Shown: one piece after another, positions 1-9,543 of the stretch
Layout: each line of letters starts with the position of its first letter
Numbering within the stretch: position 1 is the first letter of the stretch
Source: Dyella lipolytica
GTDB lineage: Bacteria; Pseudomonadota; Gammaproteobacteria; Xanthomonadales; Rhodanobacteraceae
Length of the DNA stretch: 64,000 nucleotides
Direction: 5' to 3'
Assembly: GCF_030160075.1 (NCBI RefSeq)
Contig: NZ_BSNQ01000003.1
Location: 2,148,383-2,212,382, forward strand
Position numbers and translations under genes: made by a program
Notes under the pieces: model-generated
The model's database searches: none
What the model was told of the DNA's origin: nothing
The model's input: the letters and a program-made list of their open reading frames with translations, nothing else

Positions 1-843
1 GACTTGCTGGTGCGCGACGTGGATACGGAGCGGGCGGCCGCATTGTTGGAAGAACTCGGCTACGTCGAGTCGTTCGTGCAATGGAAGCATCGGGTATTCA
101 AACCATCGACCGGCGAAGCGTTTGCCGGCCTTGGCGAGCATCGCGATACCCCGATCAATATCGAACTGCATACGCGCATCCAGGAACGGTTGCCGATCTC
201 CACCGTCGACATCACCGCACGCATTTACCCACGGAAACCTCGCCCCGGGTTGAATCCCTACCCGTCCTCGGGCGCATTGATGAGCCACCTGCTGCTGCAT
301 GCCGCTGGCAATATCTGCGGCCGCAGCCTTCGCCTGATCCACTTGAACGACATCTCCCTGCTGGCCACGCGCATGACCGCCAACGATTGGGAGGCGCTAT
401 GGGATGAACACGCCACCGATTCGCCCTGGTGGGCGTTGCCGCCCCTGCGCCTGGTCGCACGTTACTACCGTGGAGCGATTCCCCGTTCGGTACTCGCGCG
501 TGTCGAGCGGGATTGCCATGCTCCGCTACGCATGGTCTCGCGCCGCCAGACGCTGACACAGGTTTCGTGTTCCGCGCTTTGGCTCAATGCATTGCCGGGC
601 ATCGAATGGTCGCGCTCGGTCGGCGAAGCCGGCCACTGCATCCGCAACCGCATCAGACCCACCGACGAAGCCGTCAAGGAACGCGCTGACATGGTGCGCA
701 CGCAAGTGTGGTTGCAGGGGCAAAGCTGGGTCACGTTGAATCACGGCCGTCGCATCCTGACCTGGCTGACGAACCCGGTGCCGCGCATGGATACCTTGTA
801 CGTGGTGCGCGCGGCGCTGGAGTCGACTACGCTCGCTGTTTAA
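1..843 (+). CDS. nucleotidyltransferase-family protein (5' end outside window)
   Basis: The reading frame is open from the first base, so the true start lies left of the window; about 280 residues are visible. The start (LLVRDVD, then a run of helices) and the segment HAAGNICGRSLRLIHLNDI resemble the uncharacterised nucleotidyltransferase family (PF14907 type) often found in exopolysaccharide loci. In that family an acidic motif (here DVD) would lie in the nucleotidyltransferase fold. It converges on the minus-strand polysaccharide operon: its stop at 841-843 overlaps the stop of the last glycosyltransferase gene. The family is judged by eye and the substrate is unknown. Confidence 0.65.
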   Translation, partial: DLLVRDVDTERAAALLEELGYVESFVQWKHRVFKPSTGEAFAGLGEHRDTPINIELHTRIQERLPISTVDITARIYPRKPRPGLNPYPSSGALMSHLLLHAAGNICGRSLRLIHLNDISLLATRMTANDWEALWDEHATDSPWWALPPLRLVARYYRGAIPRSVLARVERDCHAPLRMVSRRQTLTQVSCSALWLNALPGIEWSRSVGEAGHCIRNRIRPTDEAVKERADMVRTQVWLQGQSWVTLNHGRRILTWLTNPVPRMDTLYVVRAALESTTLAV

Positions 844-1970
844 CGCGCGACGTCCCAGCCGTCGTGGCAGCGGGCCGCCAGCAGCTGGCGATAAAGCGCT
901 TCGAACATGCCCGCGGTGTAGTCCGCATCCTCGGCAATGGCGCGACGCTGCGCTTCGCTCGCCAGATGAAGCCGTAGCTCTTCGTGCGCAAGCACGTGCT
1001 GGATGGTACGCGCCAATGCTTGCCAATCGCCCACCGGAACGGCGCACGCGGCCTGCGGCGACCATTCGGCGATATGCCCGACCGCCGTTCCGACCGTGGG
1101 CACACCCAGCACGGCGGCTTCTAGCAAAACGAGCGGCCCCGCTTCGTGCAGCGACGACATCACCAGCAGATCCGCCGATGCCATGATCGGCCGCAGTTCG
1201 CGTTGCGTCTTGAAACCGAGGAAACGAACGTGCGACGCCAGCCCAAGCTGTTGGGCGAGTCGCTCGGTCTCACCTTGCAAGGTATCGACACCGACGATAT
1301 CCATCTGGAATGCCACGCCTGCATTCATCAGTGCAGCCAGCGCGCGGAGCAACGTCGGCTGATCTTTGACGCGGTTGAGACTGGCGACATGGATAAGACG
1401 CGCCTGCGCATGGTTGCGGCCGCGCGGCGACATCGGCGGCCACCGCTTGAGGTCGACGCCGAGCGAGATGCGCTCCGCATGCAAGCCGAGATCGCGTAGT
1501 GAATCGATAATCGGCACGCTTGCCGCTGTGATCGCATCGGCGGCGCGCAGCACCAACGCTTCGCGCAATCGCCCTTTCCAACGCTGCCGCCCGCCATAGC
1601 CGATCTCGTGCAGCGCGACGAGCTCGCCGCCGGCAATGTGCACCACGCTAGGCAATCGCAATGACTTCGCCGCCGCCACGGCGACGAAGCTGCAGGAGCC
1701 CGAAAAGATCGCGTGCACGAGATCGAAGGGAACTTGTTGGTGTTCGGCGCGGATGGCTTTGATGGCGCGAAGACGCGGCCATCCGTCACCGATGTTGTGA
1801 ATGGTGGCGCCGGCGAGTTCCCACCGGCCAGGCTCGGCTTCCTGCCGCAAGGCAAAGACATGCACTTCATGCACGCGTGCCAGCCGCTCGATCAACGCCA
1901 GCAGTACGGGTATTACCCGGAATTCTCCGGTGCGATCTACCCCGCCTGGAACGACCAGCGCCAGCTTCAT
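840..1970 (-). CDS. glycosyltransferase family 4 protein
   Basis: A 376-residue GT-B fold glycosyltransferase of the GT4 type, predicted to transfer a sugar from a nucleotide donor during repeat-unit assembly on the cytoplasmic side of the membrane. The N-terminal domain starts MKLALVVPGGVDRTGE. The C-terminal donor-binding domain carries the E-x7-E pattern in HEAGPLVLLEA, followed by a glycine-rich turn. The frame stays open far upstream, but the ATG at 1970 overlaps the stop of the preceding glycosyltransferase as ATGA, which fixes the start and implies translational coupling. It is the last gene of the polysaccharide operon. Sugar specificity cannot be read from sequence. Confidence 0.9.
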   Translation of the reverse strand: MKLALVVPGGVDRTGEFRVIPVLLALIERLARVHEVHVFALRQEAEPGRWELAGATIHNIGDGWPRLRAIKAIRAEHQQVPFDLVHAIFSGSCSFVAVAAAKSLRLPSVVHIAGGELVALHEIGYGGRQRWKGRLREALVLRAADAITAASVPIIDSLRDLGLHAERISLGVDLKRWPPMSPRGRNHAQARLIHVASLNRVKDQPTLLRALAALMNAGVAFQMDIVGVDTLQGETERLAQQLGLASHVRFLGFKTQRELRPIMASADLLVMSSLHEAGPLVLLEAAVLGVPTVGTAVGHIAEWSPQAACAVPVGDWQALARTIQHVLAHEELRLHLASEAQRRAIAEDADYTAGMFEALYRQLLAARCHDGWDVAR

Positions 1971-3097
1971 CGCACACTCCGTGGCTGGCTGCCGAGTACT
2001 TGCGCATAGGCATCGGCCCACTGGCGCCCTACCGCGGTAAACGACAGCGTGGCATCGAAGTGCGCTCGCACGCATTCGGGCGACGCGCGATGCGTGGCCG
2101 CGTGAACCAATGCCTCGCCCAATCGCGTTGCATCGCCGCATGGCCACAGATGGCCGACGTCGCCGGCCAGTGCACGGAACGACGGGATGTCTGTGACCAC
2201 CGGCGTGACGCCGCACGCCATGGCTTCCAGCAAGGCATAACCGCAGCTTTCGCTGCGACTGCCCGAAACGAACAGATCTGCCGCACGCATCAGCAACTCC
2301 ACCCGCTGGTGCGCGACGCTTCCCAAGAGATGCACTCGCCCGGAAAGGTGCGGATCGCGGTCGATGCGTCGTTGTACGGCCGGCAGCAGCGGCGCGTTGC
2401 CGAAAACACACCACAGTTTCAGGCCCGGCAGTTTCGCCGCCGCCTTGGCAACGCCGTCGAGCACGGTCATCGGGTCCTTGCCCGCATTCAAATGTCCCAC
2501 CCACAGGATGCACGGATCGCCATAAAGTCCGGTCTCGGCGCGGGCGCGGGCGCGACTGCCGCGCGTGAAGCGGCAACTGGATTCGGGAATCGCGAACACC
2601 TGCGCACTGGGATCGAGCAAACCCGCATGGGTATAAGGCCATGCGAGTTCCGGCGCGGTGAACACCATGCCCGATGCAGCCTTGTACCAGCGCCGCCACT
2701 GTGCGCGTCGCCACCAGTGCGGTGGCCGGTTGGCGTGATCCTGGAAGACGATCGGCAAATGAGGAAGGCATTGCGAGATGGCGAACGCATCTTCGGCGAA
2801 ATCGAGGCCGTGCACATGCAGCACATCTGCCTTGATATCGTCGATCAGACTGGCGAAGCGTCGACCGCGAATCGCCACCGTATCCGCATCGCGAATGTCG
2901 CTGAAGTGATAGCCGATGCCGTTGCGGACCACGTGCACGGGACGCGTCGTGGCCTGAATCACCGATACGCGCGTGCCTGAACTGGCGACGGCCTCGGCAA
3001 CATCGACCAGCGACGGCCATTGCCTGAAAATATCGGTCGCGCCGAGGCCTACCGGCACCGGGACAAAATTGATTTGCGCAACGTGCAGCGCCGACAT
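1967..3097 (-). CDS. glycosyltransferase family 4 protein
   Basis: A 376-residue GT-B glycosyltransferase. The N-terminal part (MSALHVAQINFVPVPVGLGA) resembles the acceptor domain of GT4 enzymes, and the C-terminal half has the E-x7-E donor site in SESCGYALLEAMACGV. It shares length and fold with the next gene, which it overlaps by four bases (ATGA), so the two may act one after the other on the same lipid-linked oligosaccharide. It begins four bases after the radical SAM gene. Donor and acceptor are unknown. Confidence 0.9.
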   Translation of the reverse strand: MSALHVAQINFVPVPVGLGATDIFRQWPSLVDVAEAVASSGTRVSVIQATTRPVHVVRNGIGYHFSDIRDADTVAIRGRRFASLIDDIKADVLHVHGLDFAEDAFAISQCLPHLPIVFQDHANRPPHWWRRAQWRRWYKAASGMVFTAPELAWPYTHAGLLDPSAQVFAIPESSCRFTRGSRARARAETGLYGDPCILWVGHLNAGKDPMTVLDGVAKAAAKLPGLKLWCVFGNAPLLPAVQRRIDRDPHLSGRVHLLGSVAHQRVELLMRAADLFVSGSRSESCGYALLEAMACGVTPVVTDIPSFRALAGDVGHLWPCGDATRLGEALVHAATHRASPECVRAHFDATLSFTAVGRQWADAYAQVLGSQPRSVR

Positions 3098-3101
3098 CCG
3101 G

Positions 3102-4613
3102 TCAGAGACCTGAAACCTGCGGCATGCGCAGTTTCACTAGACGATTGGCAAGCTCCAACTCCCACGGCCGATCGTATTTGCGGTAGCTGTAGCGCCACGA
3201 TGCCGCGGCGCTGAGCGTGCGCTTGGCCCAGCGTGGCGAACGCAGATCCTGCGCGGTGGGATAGCGGCAACGCAGTACGGTCACGAAGTCACGGATGCGG
3301 CGCCGCAATTTGTCGGTCAACCATGGCGCGTCCGCGTGGCAGGCGTAGTCGACCCAGCGCTGCTGCGTCCATTCTTCCGGCGATTTCGGGAAGACCACCG
3401 GCTCGCCGTGCACATCGAGCAACGGCGCCGAAGGGCGTTTGCCCCGATCCTTCTCGTGACGGCTGCTCTCGGGCAACGGCGTGTAGACGTAGACGATGAT
3501 CTCGGACTGCGGATTGATGCGCTTCAACTCGCGAATGAATTCGAACGTCTGCTCGGTTTCTTCCTCCGTGTGTTCCGGTGGCCCGACCATGAACGACAAT
3601 TCGGGAATCACGCCATTGCGCCGGCACAGCTCGGCCACCTGCAAGGTCTGATCCGGCCGAGTGCCTTTGCGAATGTCCTTAAGCATCTGGCCGCTGGGCG
3701 ATTCCGCACCGATATACGCCATTCGCAGCCGACTCTTGCGCACTAGTTTCCAGGAGCTTTCCGAGAGATTCAGCAGCGCATCCGAACGCGCGTAGCACCA
3801 CCATGGCAGTTCGAGCTTGGCCATCACTTCGAGCAGCGGCACCATGTCTTCTTCGCGGTCGAAGAAGTTGTGGTCGAAATATTGAATCGAATCGGCACCC
3901 AATTCGTACTTGAGGTAGCTGAGTTCGCGCTCCAGACGCACGGCGGCCGGCAACGCCGTGGCGCCGCCGAACATGGCGGCCACGCCGCAGAAAGTGCAGC
4001 GAAAGCGGCATCCCACCGCGGCCTGATGCGCGGCGGTGCGTCGGCCGAGGAAGGTGCGCGCGAGATAGCGACGCGGATCGCCTAGCTTGTCGTATGGCAA
4101 CACCGTGCCGGGATCGGCCAGCGAAAAGCGGCGATTCGGGTTGTGGATCACCTCCTCGCCGTTCTTCCACGACAATCCGCCGATTTTCGCCAGCGAAGAT
4201 TCCTTTTTATCGCTGAGTGCCGTCATCAGTTCCGGAAAGCTCTCCTCGCCCTGCCCGCGAATGGCGTAATCGACATAAGGCGCAGCCAACGCCGTATCCG
4301 TGTAGAGCGTGGGAAAGTAACCACCCCAAACGATCGGCATGGCGGGAAAATGTTCGCGAACCGCCTTCGACAATTCGATGGCGGGCTCCATCTGCGGACC
4401 GCCCATCACGCTGATCCCCACGGCGTCGAAGCGGCGCTCCTGCAGCGCATGCAGCGTGTCGCCGACGAAATCACGATCGACATTGCCGTCGATGATCTCG
4501 CTACTGCCCGTTCGGTCCAGCGCAGCCGACAGATGCAGCAGGGACAACGGAAACCGCGCGCTGGAGCGCGAGGTGATAGTCGGGTTGACCAGCAGCGTAT
4601 GCGGGCGCGTCAT
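3102..4613 (-). CDS. B12-binding-domain radical SAM protein
   Basis: A 503-residue protein with an N-terminal Rossmann-like domain typical of cobalamin-binding radical SAM enzymes (residues about 5-140, including GISVMGGPQ and VWGGYFPT). A radical SAM barrel follows, with the cluster motif C-x3-C-x2-C at Cys202, Cys206 and Cys209. The family often methylates unactivated carbons or phosphorus, or rearranges carbon skeletons. No clear DxHxxG cobalamin-ligand motif is visible, which is common in this subgroup. It lies in the polysaccharide operon between a methyltransferase and two glycosyltransferases, so a role in modifying the glycan or its carrier is inferred only from position. Confidence 0.85.
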   Translation of the reverse strand: MTRPHTLLVNPTITSRSSARFPLSLLHLSAALDRTGSSEIIDGNVDRDFVGDTLHALQERRFDAVGISVMGGPQMEPAIELSKAVREHFPAMPIVWGGYFPTLYTDTALAAPYVDYAIRGQGEESFPELMTALSDKKESSLAKIGGLSWKNGEEVIHNPNRRFSLADPGTVLPYDKLGDPRRYLARTFLGRRTAAHQAAVGCRFRCTFCGVAAMFGGATALPAAVRLERELSYLKYELGADSIQYFDHNFFDREEDMVPLLEVMAKLELPWWCYARSDALLNLSESSWKLVRKSRLRMAYIGAESPSGQMLKDIRKGTRPDQTLQVAELCRRNGVIPELSFMVGPPEHTEEETEQTFEFIRELKRINPQSEIIVYVYTPLPESSRHEKDRGKRPSAPLLDVHGEPVVFPKSPEEWTQQRWVDYACHADAPWLTDKLRRRIRDFVTVLRCRYPTAQDLRSPRWAKRTLSAAASWRYSYRKYDRPWELELANRLVKLRMPQVSGL

Positions 4614-4638
4614 GGGCGGATATCAAGGGTAGGGAAAG

Positions 4639-5337
4639 TCATGGCGTCCGCCGCAACTGGAACACCAGCGCCACGGGAACATCCAGCGCGATGCGATCGA
4701 AGTTCGCGCCGTCGGGTATGTCTTCCGGATCGAGCATGGGTTCGAGCACTTGTTCGATGTCCAACCCGACGTTGGCGCAGGCCGCATGCCAATGGCTGTA
4801 GCGGTGCGCCTTGTGTTGCACGGCGTAGCGCTGCCCGTCGGACTTGAAATCGCGCAGCCATCCGAGCGCGTGACCGATCGGATGCACATCGCTGCACAGC
4901 ACTGTGCCGCCGGGACGCGTGACGCGACACAGTTCGGATAGCGACTGTTCCAGATTCTCGAGATGCCCGATCACCAGACCGCAGATGGTCAGATCCGCCC
5001 AGGCATCCGGCGTCGGCAGCGCAGTCAAACAACCCTGCACCAGGCTGATATCGGCGTCGAAGTGGTGTTCGCGCAATTCCAGTGCCGCGCGTTGCAGCAT
5101 ATCCACGGAGAGATCCACACCCTTCACGCGATGAGCGCCGCGATGGAGTGCATGAAGCATGTAACGACCGCTGCCGCAGCCGGCATCGAGCACGCTTTGT
5201 CCGTGCAATCCTTCCGGCATGAGCGCGAGCATCGCGCGCTCCTCGGCTTGCATCAGCGGATTGTGCGCGCGCGCCGGATAGTGGGGCGCCCACAATGCAT
5301 AGGCTTTCGCAGGTGTGAGAATCGGCGTGTTCGACAT
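4639..5337 (-). CDS. class I SAM-dependent methyltransferase
   Basis: A 232-residue protein with the AdoMet-binding motif I VLDAGCGSGRYML near residues 50-62, the acidic motif GVDLS after strand 2, and the LCRVTRPGGTVL post-motif of class I methyltransferases. An upstream in-frame start exists at 5370, but the ATG at 5337 overlaps the preceding stop as TGATG and is preferred. It sits between the amidohydrolase and the radical SAM gene. The substrate is unknown; O- or N-methylation of a sugar or of a small molecule made by the neighbours is possible. Confidence 0.85.
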   Translation of the reverse strand: MSNTPILTPAKAYALWAPHYPARAHNPLMQAEERAMLALMPEGLHGQSVLDAGCGSGRYMLHALHRGAHRVKGVDLSVDMLQRAALELREHHFDADISLVQGCLTALPTPDAWADLTICGLVIGHLENLEQSLSELCRVTRPGGTVLCSDVHPIGHALGWLRDFKSDGQRYAVQHKAHRYSHWHAACANVGLDIEQVLEPMLDPEDIPDGANFDRIALDVPVALVFQLRRTP

Positions 5338-6569
5338 CAGTAGTACCGAGCCTCCATGGCCATATCGCACTCACGCACATCCCCATCGGCGGCGCGTTCC
5401 AGTCCGGGTTCGAGTGCGATAAGGGCCGGTTCGGCGAGATGGCTGGCGAGCAATTTGGGTTTGCCGTCCAGTTTCACCCGCACCGCTTCCACACCCGTCA
5501 TCGCAAACCATTCGGCGAAGTCGGCATCGGCGATCTGGGGAACACCATCGCGCACTACCGCGCGGATCTGGTGGCGCTCGATGCCTACCAGGCTACGCAC
5601 TGCATCGCCGCCGAGATCTTCGACGACCACCAGGTCCGCATGCGCGCCGGGCGCAAGCGCACCACGCGAAGGCAAACGCAGGATATGCGCAGGTTGCGTC
5701 GTAACCAGGCCCAGCAACTGCGCGGCGCTGAGTTGGCACGTGTCGATGACAGCGCGCAATTCATCCAGCAGATCGCGCGCGCCGCTGAGTCGCGAATCGC
5801 TGCCCAGCGCAAGCCGGCCAGCCGCACACAAACGGCGCGGATCGAGCGAGCGGCCCAGCAAGGCGCGATTGCTGCCGGGACACCAGATCACCGCGGCGGC
5901 GCTGGCGATGACCCGCTCGATATCCTGCTCGCGCAAACCCACGCCATGGATCAGCACGCTGTTAGCCGAGAGGCAACCGAGCATATCGAGCTGCGCCAGC
6001 TCCGCCTGCGCTGTCGCATCGGTGCCCTCGGCCAGGTGAATCATCCACGGCCACTCGGCCGGCGTCGCCGAAAAACTTTGCTGTACGGGAGGGCCGTAAC
6101 CCGGCCACCCGAGCGCGTAGCTCCAGCCGTAGTTGCGTAGCAGCGCCACCGGAAAGTCCGGCGCATCGAGCGCGGGATGCCAGGGATCGTGATGTGCCAC
6201 GCAGGTGGTGCCTGCCAGCAGGTTCTTCAATGCGCCATGCCGCAGCCGCAGCGCCTTAGGTATCTGCAGTGCAGCAGAGACGGCGGCCTTCTCGAAATGC
6301 GATTGAAACGCCGCAATCCACGCATAGCTGTTGGGAAAGGGCGCGTCCGATGTCAACGGCGGGACCGCGTTGACATGCAGATGATCGTGCGCATTGATCA
6401 AGCCGGGAAAGATCAGGTGATCGCGGAGATCGAGCTGGTAGGCCCACGCCGCCTTCGACGAACCAATGCGTCCCGCTCGTATCGGCAACGGCGCTCGCGT
6501 CACGCCGCCGGGCGCGACCGAGGCCGCGTGGCATAGCGTAGCGTTCGTTCTTGCCGGAGGCGTGTTCAC
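5337..6569 (-). CDS. amidohydrolase-superfamily protein
   Basis: A 410-residue metal-dependent hydrolase. The HxH motif (HDHLH) follows the first beta strand. Later metal or catalytic residues fit IHLAEG, LIHGVGL and the aspartate of LGSDSR, the pattern of the cytosine deaminase/chlorohydrolase branch. An N-terminal and C-terminal beta-sandwich that typically frames the barrel is suggested by APLPIRAGRIG and by GALAPGAHADLVVV. The start is a GTG at 6569, five bases after the upstream gene, without a strong ribosome binding site. Presence in a polysaccharide operon is unusual; deamination or deacylation of a precursor is possible but not shown. Confidence 0.8.
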   Translation of the reverse strand: MNTPPARTNATLCHAASVAPGGVTRAPLPIRAGRIGSSKAAWAYQLDLRDHLIFPGLINAHDHLHVNAVPPLTSDAPFPNSYAWIAAFQSHFEKAAVSAALQIPKALRLRHGALKNLLAGTTCVAHHDPWHPALDAPDFPVALLRNYGWSYALGWPGYGPPVQQSFSATPAEWPWMIHLAEGTDATAQAELAQLDMLGCLSANSVLIHGVGLREQDIERVIASAAAVIWCPGSNRALLGRSLDPRRLCAAGRLALGSDSRLSGARDLLDELRAVIDTCQLSAAQLLGLVTTQPAHILRLPSRGALAPGAHADLVVVEDLGGDAVRSLVGIERHQIRAVVRDGVPQIADADFAEWFAMTGVEAVRVKLDGKPKLLASHLAEPALIALEPGLERAADGDVRECDMAMEARYY

Positions 6570-6573
6570 GGAT

Positions 6574-7422
6574 TCAGCGCCGACGCATCACGATAAGGAA
6601 GTGATCGCCCATGTCGCGCAGCAACGGCAGCGCGCCGAGGCGGTCGTCGAGCCGGCCCATACGCTCGTATCCGGCGCGGTGGCGCCGGTACACATCAACC
6701 AGGTAAGGCGGCGGCATGAACAAGCTCAGTGCGCGGTAGCTCTCCAGCGAAAAGTGACTGGCGAAGGCGCGATAGAACTCGCGCGGCAAGTAGTAATACG
6801 TCCAGATGGTATGGCGATTCATGCCCACCGCCGTGGCGCCGCGTGCGGCGCGAACGGCCGCGCGCTTGAAGCGCCCTTTCAGCGTGTAATAACCGAGCTC
6901 CCACGGACAGATTCGACCGATCACCGAAAACACCAGCGTGCCGCCCGGCCGAAGCAACCGCGCGCATTCGGCGGCGACGGCGCCGAGATCGGGCGCGCAG
7001 TTGAGCGGACCGAAGTTCGAATAGATGCCATCGAACGTATCGTCGAGCCGATCCAGCTGATGGACGCCAACGTGCACGGCTTTCACGCGCGCGGTCAGTC
7101 CGTGCTCGTTTGCGCGTGCGCGCGTACGCTCGACCATCTGCGGCGACCAGTCGGTGGCGACCACGTCATAACCACGGCGTGCGAACTCGGCCGCATCGAT
7201 ACCGGTGCCGCAACCCAGATCAAGCAGGCGCGAACCGGCGGGAAAGGTATGGCCCACCGTATCCCACAGCGTGAGCCGCATGCGCTGGATCAGTTCATTG
7301 TTGCCACGCGGACCGTCATAGTCGGCCGCCACGCTGTCGAAGGCGCGTTGCGTATCGAGCAATTGCGTCTCGTCCAGCGCGACCGTCCTGCTTCCGGTTT
7401 CAAGCTTGTATGCCCTGCTCAC
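6574..7422 (-). CDS. class I SAM-dependent methyltransferase
   Basis: A 282-residue methyltransferase with motif I LLDLGCGTGIDAAEF, the acidic ATDWSPQMV segment and a post-I LLRPGGTLVFSVIG strand. The C-terminal third contains an aromatic segment (TIWTYYYLPREFYRAF) likely to form the substrate lid. The start chosen is GTG at 7422 because a GGAG ribosome binding site lies six bases upstream; an ATG at 7449 would add nine residues. It follows the Wzz-like gene and may methylate the polysaccharide or a lipid precursor, but the substrate is not known. Confidence 0.8.
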   Translation of the reverse strand: MSRAYKLETGSRTVALDETQLLDTQRAFDSVAADYDGPRGNNELIQRMRLTLWDTVGHTFPAGSRLLDLGCGTGIDAAEFARRGYDVVATDWSPQMVERTRARANEHGLTARVKAVHVGVHQLDRLDDTFDGIYSNFGPLNCAPDLGAVAAECARLLRPGGTLVFSVIGRICPWELGYYTLKGRFKRAAVRAARGATAVGMNRHTIWTYYYLPREFYRAFASHFSLESYRALSLFMPPPYLVDVYRRHRAGYERMGRLDDRLGALPLLRDMGDHFLIVMRRR

Positions 7423-7468
7423 TTCGATCTCCGTTCCACCGGATGGCATGCGTCGGGATTGACGCTTT

Positions 7469-8368
7469 CTAATCCGTGAGTGCGGGAATGGGCTTTTTTG
7501 GTTGAATGCTTTTACCCCACACAGGCTGCGTCGCGGCGGCGCGCCGCAAGGCGTTGCGCGCAATCGCCGCCAGCGTTCCCAAAAACAAGCCCAGCACCAT
7601 GCCCACGGCCCACATCAACACAGGATTGGGAAACGCCGGATGGTCCGGCACGTAGGCGGGCCACATCAGCGAGGTGTCGTAGGTGTAGGTGGCGCTCAAG
7701 CGGTCAGCGAGATCGCTCTTGGTCTGTTGCAAGGTGTGTATCTCCTCGTTCTTGCTGGACAGCAGCGCGCTCGCCAACATCGGGCCCGGTGCGCTCTTGC
7801 TTGCTGCGTCATCCTTGTTCCCGGACGTAGCGGCTTGCACTAACCGATCGCGATCGGCCAGTGCGGCTTGCAGTTCCGCCTGCACCTCATCCAGACGCGC
7901 ACGTGCATGCGCCAGCGGTGTCGCCTCGATGCGTTGATGGATCGCTTCTAGCTGGTCCACCGTCGCGTTGGCGAGCTGAACGGCCTGCTTCGGCGAATAC
8001 GCGCGCAGTGTTATTTTGACGAGCGGCCCCGCATACGGCAGGGGATCGAGCTTCAGGCTCTTGCGATAGAGATGAGCCTCGCGCGTGGTGGGCAAAAGAC
8101 CGATGCTTTGCACGACGTCGTCCTGGAAGGGCACCAGCTGCAAACGCTCAAGCACGCGCGCCAGCGGTTCGGCCTTTGGATCCTGGCCCGGTGGTGCGGC
8201 ACCCACCTGGCCGATCTGGACCCACGCGGTCGCTTCCCATTGCGGCCTGGCGACGCGCATGAATGCGAATACGCACACCAGCACCAGCACCAGCATCGTC
8301 ACGAACCATTTCCACTCGCGGAGCAGTATCCGCCACGTGTCGATCAGATAAATTTCATTCTGTTCCAT
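7469..8368 (-). CDS. Wzz/chain-length-determinant family protein
   Basis: A 299-residue inner-membrane protein with the two-segment topology of polysaccharide co-polymerases: transmembrane helix 1 at about residues 20-38 (WFVTMLVLVLVCVFAF), a large periplasmic domain with a predicted coiled coil (residues about 140-230), and helix 2 at about 250-270 (VLMWAVGMVLGLFLGTLAAIA) preceded by a proline-rich stretch (PAYVPDHPAFPNP) typical of the family. No cytoplasmic BY-kinase domain is attached. Such proteins set glycan chain length together with Wzy. It follows the Wzy-like gene by ten bases. Confidence 0.85.
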   Translation of the reverse strand: MEQNEIYLIDTWRILLREWKWFVTMLVLVLVCVFAFMRVARPQWEATAWVQIGQVGAAPPGQDPKAEPLARVLERLQLVPFQDDVVQSIGLLPTTREAHLYRKSLKLDPLPYAGPLVKITLRAYSPKQAVQLANATVDQLEAIHQRIEATPLAHARARLDEVQAELQAALADRDRLVQAATSGNKDDAASKSAPGPMLASALLSSKNEEIHTLQQTKSDLADRLSATYTYDTSLMWPAYVPDHPAFPNPVLMWAVGMVLGLFLGTLAAIARNALRRAAATQPVWGKSIQPKKPIPALTD

Positions 8369-8378
8369 CGTCTTGGAC

Positions 8379-9539
8379 TCACTGGAAAGTGGGGAGAGAG
8401 ATTTCTTTTGCGGCGTGCGTCATGCCCATCGGCGGCGCTCTTCGATTCGGCAACCACGCTGCAAGTACCTGCATGACCAGGCACAGTGCGATAAAACCGC
8501 CATGGGTCCAGGTGAAGGCCTGCGGCGCGAACGGTGACATGACGCAGACATACGACATGCGCAGGAATATCAACCACGAGAACACGGAAATCGGTGAGCG
8601 AAGACGTCGCACGCTCCACCACAGCATGGCGTACAAGGCGAGGATCGAAGCCACCGCACCGACGGGCCCCAGCGCCATCAGAAACGGAAAAAATTCCGTG
8701 CCTACGTTGATATTCGGCGCATCCAGCGGAATGCCCGTTCCGGCGGTCGCGATGGACCCCGCCATCGGAACCACCTGATTGATGAGAAAACTCGCGTTCG
8801 AGTAGTGCTTGGCCAGCATGGCTCCGAAGTTGTAAGGACCTGCACTGACGTAGAGCAACAACCACTTCACTCCTTGCGGTGCCGCGCGATACATCGCACT
8901 GAATGGCAGCGTGACCGTATCGAGTGAGCCCGATCGCAACATGCCCAGTACTGAGAAGACCACGCCACCGGTCAGCGCCAGAAAGCCGACGGTCTTCCAC
9001 GGCAACGGCCTGGACTCGTCGCGGCGGAACATCACTACCAGCGCGAATGAAAACAGGGACGCAAAGATCCTGTTGCGATCAATGACCAGCACCGGAAAGA
9101 TCAGCCCAGCAGCGATGAGAAGGTTGCGCAGCCATTTGCTCCGCGCGCAGAGAAGACCGATGGGTGGAAGCGCCCAGCACATGTCGGAAATGTGCCGGAT
9201 ATGTTCGTGCCCGCCTTCCATGTTGGCGTAAGACGCCGGATTGTCGATCAGCGGAATCGGATACAGCGTCAGATCAAGCAGACAGAAAAACATCACTCCG
9301 CAGGCGAATGCCAAGGCGACGAATGCTTCGCGCGTGCCGACATAACCGTGCGCACGAAACTGGGCGAAGGTCGGAAGCCGTGCGCCGAACAGCAGATCCA
9401 CCAGCATGATGACGAACGCCGTCATCGCCAGCAGCAGTACACCTTCCAGGTAGCTGCCGGGCAGATCGTATGTAAGCAACGTCAGCCCGCAAGACAGCAA
9501 GATGGGAGGCGCGAGATAGGTGGAAGGAAGGCGCAACAT
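8379..9539 (-). CDS. polytopic membrane protein, probable polysaccharide polymerase (Wzy-like)
   Basis: A 386-residue, very hydrophobic protein with about ten predicted membrane helices and a larger loop near residues 250-290 (NQVVPMAGSIATAGTGIPLDAPN). Size, topology and a place between a glycosyltransferase and a Wzz-like gene fit an O-antigen or oligosaccharide repeat-unit polymerase. These proteins share little sequence, so the call rests on topology and context. A strong AAGGAGG ribosome binding site precedes the ATG at 9539, inside the end of the upstream gene. Confidence 0.7.
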   Translation of the reverse strand: MLRLPSTYLAPPILLSCGLTLLTYDLPGSYLEGVLLLAMTAFVIMLVDLLFGARLPTFAQFRAHGYVGTREAFVALAFACGVMFFCLLDLTLYPIPLIDNPASYANMEGGHEHIRHISDMCWALPPIGLLCARSKWLRNLLIAAGLIFPVLVIDRNRIFASLFSFALVVMFRRDESRPLPWKTVGFLALTGGVVFSVLGMLRSGSLDTVTLPFSAMYRAAPQGVKWLLLYVSAGPYNFGAMLAKHYSNASFLINQVVPMAGSIATAGTGIPLDAPNINVGTEFFPFLMALGPVGAVASILALYAMLWWSVRRLRSPISVFSWLIFLRMSYVCVMSPFAPQAFTWTHGGFIALCLVMQVLAAWLPNRRAPPMGMTHAAKEISLPTFQ

Positions 9540-9543
9540 CCTG

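Noticed and set aside
1971-3020. Upstream extension of the last GT4 gene to 3020
   Set aside because: It covers the other GT4 gene in a different frame, and the ATGA at 1967-1970 gives a better start.
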